From positions 17,174,001 through 17,238,000 of the forward strand of contig CM065323.1 of NCBI GenBank assembly GCA_033032175.1: 64,000 nucleotides of DNA. Reading direction: 5' to 3'. A model generated the notes under the pieces. The model was not told the origin of the DNA. It ran no database searches and saw nothing but the letters and a program-made list of their open reading frames with translations. Within the stretch, counting starts at the first letter, position 1; every line of letters begins with the position of its first letter. Positions 55,375 through 64,000 of the stretch are shown piece after piece. A program made the translations under genes and the position numbers. Source of the DNA: Saturnia japonica (taxonomy: Eukaryota > Arthropoda > Insecta > Lepidoptera > Saturniidae).

Positions 55375-56165
55375 TTACAGAAGTGCAACATGACTCCATA
55401 AAGGGTTAATCATGTAATTGTAATGGAAGTCGTACATAAGAGTTTTAGAAATATCTAGGATACAAAATCCTAAATAAATGGGTTTATTATAAATCAACTT
55501 AGTTTTTCGTGATTGTACTGCTACTAAGTTTTCTGTAAATATAGAAAAGCTGTGGAACTCTGGTTTTACTATTAAATCTTGTGTTCCAAGAACTTTACCA
55601 CGATTTTCCCAGTGAGTCAATAGTTGTACATTATTAACCCTTTTTTCAATATTTTCCAGTCTTTTCAAATACTGAATTATTCATCAATATATAAAAATCT
55701 TTCTCAAAATCTGATGTAGCTAATGTCGTCAACCTTAGTATTTAAATTTATATATTTTTGTAACCAAGGACTTTGTTTAAATTTTAATATTCCATGAATT
55801 TTAGTTAACTTAAGCCCCCATGCTTAAACATTGTTTGTGATTTCTGTAATGAATTTTGTATTTATTTTTATTATGGAGATCAGGAACTAATTTTATTTCT
55901 TTTGAATTACAAATACATAGTCTGAATGCAAATCGTGAAGTTCATTAGGATACTCCAAATCAACTTCTAAAATGAATCCAAAATCTGCTGTATCTGATAC
56001 ATCAAAATTTGTTTCAGAACTCATCCATTCAAAACCTCCTACGGAGAGAAATTGAGACATAGCCCATCCATATAGATGATTAGCATCTAAATAAGTTATA
56101 TATGAGTTGGGTTTATCTTTATCATAATCTTCTATGAAATTATTATTAGCCTTTGCATAACGATG
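55375..56165 (-). pseudogene. Protein-primed DNA polymerase B fragment (Polinton/Maverick-like)
   Basis: Minus strand, read from 56165 to 55375: SYITYLDANHLYGWAMSQ (the motif-A Asp region), [56 protein letters not shown], and NKPIYLGFCILDISK then MYDFHYNYM. This order matches DNA_pol_B_2 of Polinton/Maverick-type elements and relatives. At least four stops or shifts lie in it. The motif after MYDFHYNYM, where the TDTDS catalytic box is expected, is missing. No other Polinton genes (integrase, ATPase, capsid) are visible nearby. Old fragment, no capacity to act. Confidence 0.75.
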
Positions 56166-56317
56166 GCTACACTGAGCTACTCATTCTCTTATACCTGCCC
56201 TTATAAATGCTATATGTTTATGGGATGTTATATAATACATACTCCGACCAGAGCGGCAACGGGCAGTGCACGCGCATCATGTCGCGCTGTACTAGGCGGC
56301 AACCTCTCATTAACAAC

Positions 56318-57018
56318 GCTGCACTGCACCGAGCGGCGACAGCTAGGGACACGGTATCGAACCAAAAGTATTGATACTATACTCGTTTCTAGTATCGTAA
56401 CAAATGTATCGATGTTGTCAAGCAAAGCATCGAAATATAAGTATTGATACTGTAAGGTATCGAGTACTTTTATTTGAGTGAATGATTTGAAGACATATTA
56501 AACACATCTTATTACATTGAGGTTATTTATTTAAAATAATTAGAACGTACGTACATTAATTAAAAATATAGGTGATGAGATCAAAACAGCAAAAAAGCTT
56601 TTTGTATATACAGTTTCCAGTCACTATCATCACAGTCTGACATAAACAATAATTTTTCACTGCACTTTTCTCTCCCGCAGCTTTTCCCACAAAACATCGT
56701 AAGATACCATGTGAAACGTTCGAGAGAGATCTAGAAAACAAGCATAAACTGGTGTTCGGCGTTTTGTATAATATTTTACCGTATGTTTGAGGCCAAGAAT
56801 CGCACTTTCAGTGCCTAGATCATAACGGAAACCAAGCTGTGCATCGTGTAGTTGCAGTAAACTATCTAATCGCGCATCTAGCTGGCTATCTAGTACCTTC
56901 GCCATAATAGTTGCCAGGGAGATGGGTCGAAAGTTACCTTATCAGCAACGTCACCGGTTTTGTTCTTAATATAGGCACAATAATAGTTCGCATTAACTCA
57001 CAAGGGCGGTCATGGGAG
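56318..57018 (+). repeat. Direct duplication, copy 1 (hAT left end plus LINE segment)
   Basis: Copies 57914-58618 with only a few base changes and small indels. Begins AACGCTGCACTGCACCGAGC, includes the hAT left end and the RT start of the LINE, and ends near CAAGGGCGGT. Confidence 0.9.
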
Positions 57019-57913
57019 ACATCTGAGGTAGCAAGTGAGCCCCAATCTTGCTGGAACCACGTTCTTGAGTTGAAACCTGCAAACTCCTGCAACTCTGGGA
57101 CCAAAAAATTTCGCAACATATCGCAATAACGGTCACTATTCACATAAATTGCTCGGCCTCGTTGATCTTCATGAAAATAAGGACCAATTATGCCTTTAGC
57201 AGACATAGCGGCCCAAACAACGACCTTTGGGCTATGCAGGGGTCGTTCATGCTTTCGTCTCGGATTCTCCACTGCCCAGTACCGACAATTCTGCTTATTA
57301 ACATGACCATTCAGGTGAAAATTTGCTTCGTCACTGAACAGTATGTTGTTAAAGTTGTGTTAAAATCGCTGCAGCATTTCGTTCGCAAAATTCAGTCGAT
57401 TAGCATAGTCCGTATCCTTCAATTCTTGAACCAATTGAATTTTATAGGCTTTTAGATGTAAGTCTTTCTTTAAAATCGAATGTAAAGACGATTTTTTGAT
57501 GTTCAACGCTTGGATTCGCTTTCGGATGGATAAAGACGGATTTTGACGAACCGACGCCTCAACTTCTTCAATTGTTTCTTCATCGCGAACTGAACGAAGA
57601 CGACCAGAGTTTTGAATTTTAACTGTCGCACCTGTATTCTCGAACATCCTGATCCATTTCCTAATGCTATCGTCACTTGGCGCGTGGAGTGTACGATATT
57701 CCGCACGATAGAGACGTTGAGCAGTCACTATTGAATCACCATTACGATAATACGCTCGTACGCAAAATGCGCGATGCGTCCCCGAGTACTGTTCCATCGT
57801 GACTAAAACTCCACAAAATGGCGGACGCCACGAACCCCTCCCCGCACTCTTTAGACGCCCCGTTTCGAATATGGCGCGAAAACAAATACCCGATACCCTT
57901 TCTGGACACCTTG
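57019..57913 (-). pseudogene. Tc1/mariner-superfamily transposon relic between the duplicates
   Basis: Minus strand. The transposase starts near 57800 (MEQYSGTHRAFCVRAYYRNG) with two helix-turn-helix parts (SDDSIRKWIRMFENTGATVK, LSIRKRIQALNIKKSSLHSI). It goes on through LKAYKIQLVQELKDTDYA, and in another frame through VVWAAMSAKGIIGPYF to SRTWFQQD (second Asp). There it is cut off and LINE sequence follows. The right end carries a likely TIR (minus strand: AGGTGTCCAGAAAGGGTATC). One frame break near 57360. No left TIR. Confidence 0.85.
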
Positions 57914-58618
57914 TACAACGCTGCACTGCACCGAGCGGCGACAGCTAGGGACACGGTATCGAACCAAAAGTATCGATACTATACTCGTTTCTAGTATCGT
58001 AACAAATGTATCGATGTTGTCAAGCAAAGCATCGAAATATAAGTATTGATACTGTAAGGTATCGAGTACTTTTATTTGAGTGAATGATTTGAAGACATAT
58101 TAAACACATCTTATTACATTGAGGTTATTTATTTAAAATAATTAGAACGTACGTACATTAATTAAAAATATAGGTGATGAGATCAAAACAGCAAAAAAGC
58201 TTTTTGTATATACAGTTTCCAGTCACTATCATCACAGTCTGACATAAACAATAATTTTTCACTGCACTTTTCTCTCCCGCAGCTTTTCCCACAAAACATC
58301 GTAAGATACCATGTGAAACGTTCGAGAGAGATCTAGAAAACAAGCATAAACTGGTGTTCGGCGTTTTGTATAATATTTTACCGTATGTTTGAGGCCAAGA
58401 ATCGCACTTTCAGTGCCTAGATCATAACGGAAACCAAGCTGTGCATCGTGTAGTTGCAGTAAACTATCTAATCGCGCATCTAGCTGGCTATCTAGTACCT
58501 TCGCCATAATAGTTGCCAGGGAGATGGGTCGAAAGTTACACTTATCAGCAACGTCACCGGTTTTGTTCTTAATAATAGGCACAATAATAGTTCGCATTAA
58601 CTCACAAGGGCGGTATGG
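57914..58618 (+). repeat. Direct duplication, copy 2
   Basis: Second copy of 56318-57018; this one continues into the rest of the LINE. Confidence 0.9.
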
Positions 58619-58984
58619 GAGACACATACACAGTGAGTAAAACATAGCGAGCACTCTAAATATATGAGGACCAGCGTGCTGCAAGTGCTCAACACTTAGA
58701 CTATCGTGATCTGGAGACTTTCCTCTGGTCATATTTTTGATTGTGCTTGATACTTCCTTGGCTGAAAAACAAACCAGATCGGAATCCGTCATCGAGCACT
58801 CGCAGCGGTGAACCGAGCGGCGACTCTACTTTAAAATGATCCATAAACATGTTAGCGATGCTGTCCGGCTTATTAGCACTCCCGATTCTCAAAGATAGGC
58901 CAGGCTCAACATCAAACTTTTTTGTAGCATTCCAAAACTTTTGAAAATTATTGGCTTTACGATAAGAAGCTATAATATCAAGCT
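58259..58984 (-). pseudogene. LINE ORF2, start of reverse transcriptase
   Basis: DLVCFSAKEVSSTIKNMTRG, KSPDHDSLSVEHLQHAG, PIIKNKTGDVADKCNFRPIS, LGFRYDLGTESAILGLKH and YACFLDLSRTFHMVSYDVL. This is RT up to the first catalytic Asp (FLDLSRTF), then the protein ends. The YxDD box is absent. A partial second copy sits at 56657-57010. Confidence 0.88.
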
Positions 58985-60079
58985 TTATTTATTCTTGATG
59001 CCTTTGGCACCACAAAAGTTTGCTTTTAAACACCCTTCGTGTAAGCCACATGTCATTATAAACATCACCAGAAGCTGGTTTATAATGCCATACCCATGAC
59101 TGATATTTAAGCCTAGCCCACACGTGGGCCCCACGTGCGTGCTTATTCCTCCCGACAACACGGCCTCCATGTCTATTTTTCCCAGTTTCCACATGACTCT
59201 GTACAGCGCCTTCTGACAAAATATCAACAATATTTGTGTACATCCTGTCAGGAATTTGCCTATGTTTAGCACTATTACAGTGCTTATTACTACAAAAACC
59301 GAATTCTTGAGGGTAATCAAATAACCTTAATCTACTATTACAAGCTTCATAGTATACACTTATTTGGTCACTGGCCCTATCCCCCCAAAACACTTTGTTA
59401 CGTGATGTGTTTTGCACTTGTAACCTTGGTTTACTTTTATCTAACTGACACTCAACAAATATGGAGAAGTGATCAGACCAGAACACATCGTCCATTATAC
59501 ATACATCAGTAACTGTTAACCAAGCTGATTGTGTGACGACACAGTGGTCTAGCCATCTCCTGCAACCGTGCGCATCACTGAAAAATGTATAGCTATTCGA
59601 CTGTAATCCTAATTTTTCAATGTCAAAAATGTTCAAAAAGACTCACCGGGGTGGGCGTTGAAATCACCGAGAATGTAAACAGTTTCAACATTACTAGCTT
59701 CGACAATAGCACTCATTTCACCTAAGCCATCAGTAAATAATAACAGGTTTTCACTCGAATCAGTCGGCATATATACGCAAAACACAATTATAAATCTATT
59801 CCCTAGCGACACCTTAATAGCCGTCAAACGAGCACTCGCACAGCTGACTACTGTTACCGATTCAAAGGCTCGCTTGCGCCACAGGATCGCAAAACCACCG
59901 TAGGGGCGCCCTCTAAGTATCCCTGCTGATGTGTCTACGGCTGATTTCCCCGTGTAATCGAAATCATCATGTATTTGACCAAGGTAGGGTACATCGTGCG
60001 GAAGCAGCCATGTTTCTTGGAGGGCCACTATGTCAGCCGACTCGCACAAGAGTTTAACTGCCTCGGAAGACCGTTTCAC
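58985..60079 (-). pseudogene. LINE ORF2 endonuclease domain
   Basis: SADIVALQETWLLPHDV (catalytic Glu in QETW), GGFAILWRKRAFESVTV, FIIVFCVYMPTDSSENL, VYILGDFNAHPGESF (Asp-x-Asn), and after a frame change near 59636 HGCRRWLDHCVVTQ and VFWSDHFSIFVE (the SDH block). The full APE-endonuclease motif set is present in order. Confidence 0.88.
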
Positions 60080-60159
60080 CGATTTGCAATCAAAACTTAT
60101 AAATTTACTCGTCTGATTATTGACCTTGTCTATGTTATTGTGACGGTGTTTGCTTGATT

Positions 60160-61483
60160 ACGCCAGTCTTCAACTTGTATGTGTCATTCACAAAACGTCT
60201 AAAAGTAATTCCGTCGGGCCAGAACTTATTATCTAGTAATAACTCTATTTTTGTTTTGGGAAAAAACAATTAAAAGGAGTTGTACCTTTTTTCCGTTTTT
60301 CTATTAATTTTAAACAACGTCACATCTTCCTGGATGTTGTCCTTTATATAAGCAACAATATCACTTTCATTCGTATCTTTGCAAACATTAGAGATAAACA
60401 ATGGTACTTTGATGATAGCTGCCTTAAACTTTCCCTTAGGTCCAACGTAAGCTATACCCATCTTTCCACTAGTAGTTGGTTTCTTTCCTTTTTTACTTGA
60501 GGCAAGAATCCATTTATCCCCTACTATTTTTTTCGCTCGATACTCGCCTTTAGTGCGTCCGCCATCGACTTACGCTCGTTGCCTCGGGATAAGGTCGAAC
60601 GATTAATGTTTACGTTTGAGTCAATGAGATTTGAACGCATGGTAGGCGTTCTACATAGTTCATTCAGTAGCTGGCCGTCTTCAGTGTCTCGCTTGGCTCG
60701 CTCCGCTGCCGCGTCATTGTCGAGCCGTTGTGCGAGCGAGACAGCATTGCACGGATTCATGTTATTAATCACGTGCACATGATCAGCTGATCGCTTTGCA
60801 CCGTTAGTGTTTACTGGAGTCGATGAAAGTTTATTCTGCCCACCCACATATTTAGGAGAACAGTCGCTAATATTAGATTTTAACATAGATTTGGGAGCTG
60901 TATCTTTGGTTTCTGAATGCAAATGCTGTTGTAAAGCCATGGGACCACTGTTAAAGTGTTCTAAGTCTTCAATAAATTCGCCTCGCCAACTATTCACAAA
61001 GCCAAACTTATTGTACACAATTGAGGTACTCTTCAGATTGTCTATTTCAGTTCTTAGTTCCAATAATTGAGTCGTTGTAGCATAGTCATTTTTAACTTTT
61101 ACTTTTATATCCGTTTGTAGTACTAGAATATCCTTTAATAGTTTTGTTACATCTATGTGATCAAACGTAACCGGCGGTAATTTACGTAAATCACGCGCGA
61201 CGAAAATGGGTACTATCTCTGGATCAGTGAGCTCCACAAGACATATGATATCATCGATGTCTCGAGCACTTTTTCCTTTATTTTTACGAACTTTTGGTTT
61301 TGAGTTTGGCACTGAATCGAAAGGCAGTTTTTTCGCCGACACAATGTCATTGTCTGTATAACTTTCACTGCATAACCGAGTGAGGAAAAACTCATCCATA
61401 ACATCAGCCTTGTTCTGAATAAACGCTAGTACTTCGTTTATCACTACATTACAATTAGCACATTTCACAATATCTGAAGCCAT
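60160..61483 (-). pseudogene. LINE ORF1
   Basis: Starts MASDIVKCANCNVVINEVLA, a zinc-ribbon-like N-terminus (CANC) known from moth LINE ORF1 proteins. A coiled-coil region (LLKDILVLQTDIKVKVK, LLELRTEIDNLKS) and a low-complexity middle follow. The frame closes at 60524 (ALKASIERKK), but the expected C-terminal RNA-binding part continues in the next frame: KAAIIKVPLFISNVCKD, IVAYIKDNIQEDVTLFKI, then LLDNKFWPDGITFRRF. One frameshift therefore. It would coat the element RNA. Confidence 0.75.
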
Positions 61484-61539
61484 TGCACCGAAACTTAAGC
61501 CGTAACCAAACCAACGCGTTCGGTTTGCGCGACGGCTTG

Positions 61540-61700
61540 CTATGAACTCCCGCGACTGAATTATGAATCTTCAAATGCTTTTGTAAATTGGAAGTGTTTC
61601 CACTAATTTTAATAGTTTTGGAACATATATAACAGGAAGCACTGTTGTCGTCATTCTTCCGAAATGACTTCCAGACATCACTTTTTAGTGGAGGCGGCAT
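61540..61700 (-). pseudogene. hAT transposase BED zinc finger
   Basis: Starts MPPPLKSDVWKSF and continues KNDDNSASCYICSKTIKIS, then NTSNLQKHLKIH. This is the BED-finger pattern (aromatic start, C-x2-C, H-x4-H) found at the N-terminus of hAT transposases. The protein stops where the LINE sequence begins, near 61550. The catalytic part is missing from the window. Confidence 0.85.
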
Positions 61701-62199
61701 AATAAAATAATTTGTCTCACTCTCTGAACTTAATATCAATCAAACTACTAACAGTCTGTACGATTATAAAATAAATTTCCGAAACAAAACAATCAAACAT
61801 TTCCAATGAATGATGCAACTTATTCTATGAAATAATAATAAAAATTATATTCTAAAAAACTTTTTACGCTTTAAATTTAACAACGAAAACATAATATAAA
61901 TTAATATTTTGTCATTACTGAAGTAACTTACACTTATGTAATTAATTAGGTATTATCAACTAGGATAAATATTCCAAATTCAGTTTGTTTTTATTTTGTG
62001 GCAATACTTCTACGGTCAACTTTTTGGTTGCGGATTCCAATGGCTGCAGTAAATCTGTAAAGTATCGATACCAATGAAAAGCATCGATACCAGGTCTAGT
62101 ATCGAAACCTAAGTAACGATTCCAAAAATACTTGGCATCGCAAGCAAAGTATCGATACCTCTTCGGAATCGATTCCTTTTCCATATCCCTAGCGACAGC

Positions 62200-62600
62200 C
62201 AGTGTGAATCGGTACGCGACACACGGCGCACGGTCTGTCGATATAGTCTGTCTGCCTCCACGCTACACGTAATAACCATATATTCATAGTCTTTCAATAA
62301 TTCTGATTCAATTCGAGTGTATTTTAACATAGCATCTGTTGGCGACAGAACTGTTATTTTCGTGTCCTGTGTTAGGTTAATTACGAAAGCCACAGCCGAA
62401 GGATTAAAAAAAAACCAAAATTACTTTAACTTAATTTAATTAATAAGATTAACACAAATACAATACGTGTGAAAGTTACCGATGCTAGGTATACAATGAC
62501 AAAGATTTATTTAATATTACAACATCTCAAGTAAATCGGGTCACACGGGAACGTGTTGTGAAATTGCTGACGATAGGACGACAGCTCGGTGACGAGGCGG
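62200..62600 (-). other. Flank of the hAT insertion with a short open frame
   Basis: A minus-strand frame (62393 to about 62215; AFVINLTQDTKITVLSPTDA, KYTRIESELLKDYEYMVI) continues up to the hAT target site and may be an interrupted coding exon. It matches no family I know. The site on the other side of the hAT (56200-56335) does not give a clear continuation. Confidence 0.4.
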
Positions 62601-63227
62601 CGATTGTGCAAGTCCATGCGCAGCCCCGATGACGTAACAAGTTATTACGTTATATTATTGTGTTTATGTGTTATGTACTATGTGTCATGATAGAATAGAT
62701 TGATATAGATAAAATTATAGAGAAATGTTAGCGACTACGCTATATTATAAGTTGCATGTTATGTATTAAGTTGTATATAAATGCTTATGTATTGTGTGTT
62801 ACATATATGGAAATAGAATAGGTAAATGCATAGAATAAGTCAATAGAGTAAGAATATCCAATGTTATAGAAACTTTACGAACAGAAAGCGGTGATGCCGC
62901 CCGTAAATTGCATTGTTTTTGGCTTATGTACGGAATATGTACTTGATGTATATAATATGTGAATGATTAATGGATAGGTAATACGACAAAGAATATTTTG
63001 ACATATAACATGTATATACAATGTATATAAAGAAAGAAATATAGAGCAATTAACAGGGCGACCAAAGTAAAAACTATAATTAAAACACGAATTAAAGCGG
63101 GGCTCTCCTTACGGTCACTCTCCGAACTACTTAAGCTCGAATAGGCGCCGTATGGGACGAGGGATTCCGATTTCGACCGCTGACGTGAACGGACGTGTCC
63201 GCTCGCGCTCTCGATCGCTTTCCGAAT

Positions 63228-63455
63228 TATCGCATTCTGCTTAAATTAGTGTACAACTTGTTTATTCTGATCCACGGACCCGGTCCTAGGCCTGCCGGTT
63301 CAGAGTACACAGTGTAAGCTAGTTTTTTAAGCTATCTCATTCGCGCTCTGCTTGTACTAGTGTACAACTTGTTTGTTTTGATCAACGGACCCGGTCCTAG
63401 GCCTGCCGGTTCAAAGCACACAGTTTTAAGCTAGTTCTTAAGCTATTCATACCGC
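63228..63455 (+). repeat. Two-copy tandem repeat, ~111-bp unit
   Basis: Both copies contain AGTGTACAACTTGTTT, GGACCCGGTCCTAGGCCTGC and AAGCTAGTT. Starts of the shared core at 63248 and 63359. Confidence 0.9.
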
Positions 63456-63489
63456 GTGTTATAGCGAGGTCGGTGTTATTTTTGTGTAG

Positions 63490-63610
63490 CGAGTATCTAG
63501 GTACTCGTTGCGCGCATAGCGCCGTCTCGCTCGCACATTTCGTGTAGCACTTCGGTGCACACGAAAAAACCGTACTTGTCAGTACGACAATAAACGCGCT
63601 TTTCAGCGCG
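63490..63610 (+). other. Cluster of five short hairpins around AATAAA
   Basis: Perfect or near-perfect stem-loops in a row: 63490-63507 (CGAGTA/TACTCG), 63512-63522 (GCGC/GCGC), 63541-63563 (CGTGTaGCAC/GTGCACACG with a TTCG loop), 63571-63586 (CGTACT/AGTACG) and 63595-63610 (CGCGCT/AGCGCG). An AATAAA at 63589-63594 sits between the last two. The most likely setting is the R region of an LTR or another structured RNA. Confidence 0.6.
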
Positions 63611-64000
63611 AAATCCTGTTTCTAAAGACACGCAAATCCACGGTTTAGTGGTCGTTCGTCGGATACCTAACGGTGCTAACGAAGACGAACGGGGCGTGAC
63701 CCGAGCGCTCTCCGGTTACTTCCTTCTGAGGTAAACGATAACTCGGACGGGCCTGGGAATCTTAGCCTTTGCCTTTTTGCATAGTTAAGCCCCAGGTGTC
63801 TCCTACCCAACCCTTCCTATCCTTACCATCCATCCTTGTGGTTGTTTGGGCGGAGCCACGGTATATACCGGCCTGCGTCCTCTGCCACAAGACTGCTAGG
63901 GACTCCCCTAGGGAAACGATAGGTCCTTTTCCTGTGTTTCATTACACCGTGACACACAGGTCTCATTGCTCCGGGCTCGGATAACCCGTTAAATTCATTC

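Larger units (their letters stand above)
58240..61560 (-). mobile_element. LINE with intact 5' part but missing 3' part
   Basis: Minus strand: ORF1 (61483 to about 60160), APE endonuclease (60079-59400) and the beginning of RT (58980-58259). The sequence ends shortly after the first RT Asp block (ACFLDLSRTFHMVSYDVL). LINEs normally lose the 5' end, so loss of the 3' end points to a later deletion. It lies inside the hAT element, just after the BED finger. Confidence 0.8.
56344..62191 (-). mobile_element. hAT element with 8-bp target duplication, rearranged
   Basis: Ends are inverted: TAGGGACACGGTATCGAA at the left, TAGGGATATGGAAAAGGAA (minus strand) at the right. The same eight bases GCGACAGC flank the right end (62192-62199) and the left end; the left end with its flank exists twice, at 56336 and 57938. 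Subterminal TATCGATA-type repeats are dense in both ends. The transposase is reduced to a BED finger; the rest has been replaced by a LINE. Length about 4.2 kb if the second left end is used. Confidence 0.8.
62601..63999 (+). mobile_element. LTR-like non-coding region
   Basis: Non-coding. From about 62633 it is AT-rich with repeated TTATGTATT-like words; from 63050 it becomes GC-rich with a tandem repeat, a hairpin cluster and an AATAAA. This is the texture of an LTR with U3 repeats and an R region, or of a LINE 3' UTR. Edges, TSD and primer site could not be found within the window. Confidence 0.35.

Noticed and set aside
1..63999. CRISPR array or bacterial operon
   Set aside because: Repeats present are dispersed, inverted or simple tandem without spacers, and genes have GT-AG introns.

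Overview
This is eukaryotic, AT-rich, intron-containing DNA that is very dense in transposable elements. A lepidopteran insect (moth or butterfly) is the best guess. The reasons are a mag-type Ty3/gypsy element with very short LTRs, fragments resembling the Lepidoptera-typical Lep1 Helitron, BEL/Pao gag-pol, and LINE ORF1/ORF2 types common in moths. I see no bacterial-style genes, no CRISPR array, no rRNA and no complete tRNA gene.

Layout. 1-3.3 kb: BEL/Pao retrotransposon on the minus strand, cut by the window edge. 4.2-17.5 kb: the one clear host gene, ALG11 (ER mannosyltransferase), minus strand, with eight coding exons whose splice sites and phases all fit; only the first few codons are missing. 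Its introns hold a decayed THAP-domain gene, a LINE tail, a 1.75-kb foldback element with ~650-bp arms, Helitron-like pieces and a solo LTR with a 5-bp target duplication lying next to an exon. 17.5-23.2 kb: mostly unassigned DNA with a mariner-like relic. 23.7-27.1 kb: mag-type gypsy element (minus). 27.3-33.5 kb: piggyBac-like and hAT-like relics (plus) and a broken pogo/Tigger element (minus) that has itself been hit by two LINE tails. 35.8-43.5 kb: an ISL2EU-type DNA transposon with two genes, a THAP-DDE transposase (plus) and a SAP-SWIM-YqaJ nuclease-like gene (minus). An apparently complete pogo/Tigger element with a 776-residue transposase sits in an intron of the second gene.

43.6-50.1 kb: two PIF/Harbinger copies in inverted orientation around a Ty1/copia relic. 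50.1-53.7 kb: a LINE (minus) placed in a BEL gag fragment. 54.3-56.2 kb: a piggyBac N-terminal fragment and a protein-primed DNA polymerase B fragment of the Polinton/Maverick kind. 56.3-62.2 kb: a hAT element with a perfect 8-bp target duplication. It carries a LINE that keeps its 5' part but lacks its 3' part, and its left end has been directly duplicated around a mariner-like relic. 62.2-64 kb: non-coding LTR-like DNA with a tandem repeat and a row of short perfect hairpins around an AATAAA.

The genes do not form one pathway. ALG11 acts in N-glycan assembly; nearly everything else is a layered record of transposon insertions. The elements that look most complete are the Tigger at 38.9-42.4 kb and the transposase of the ISL2EU element. 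All family assignments come from reading the translated sequence; no database search was possible.
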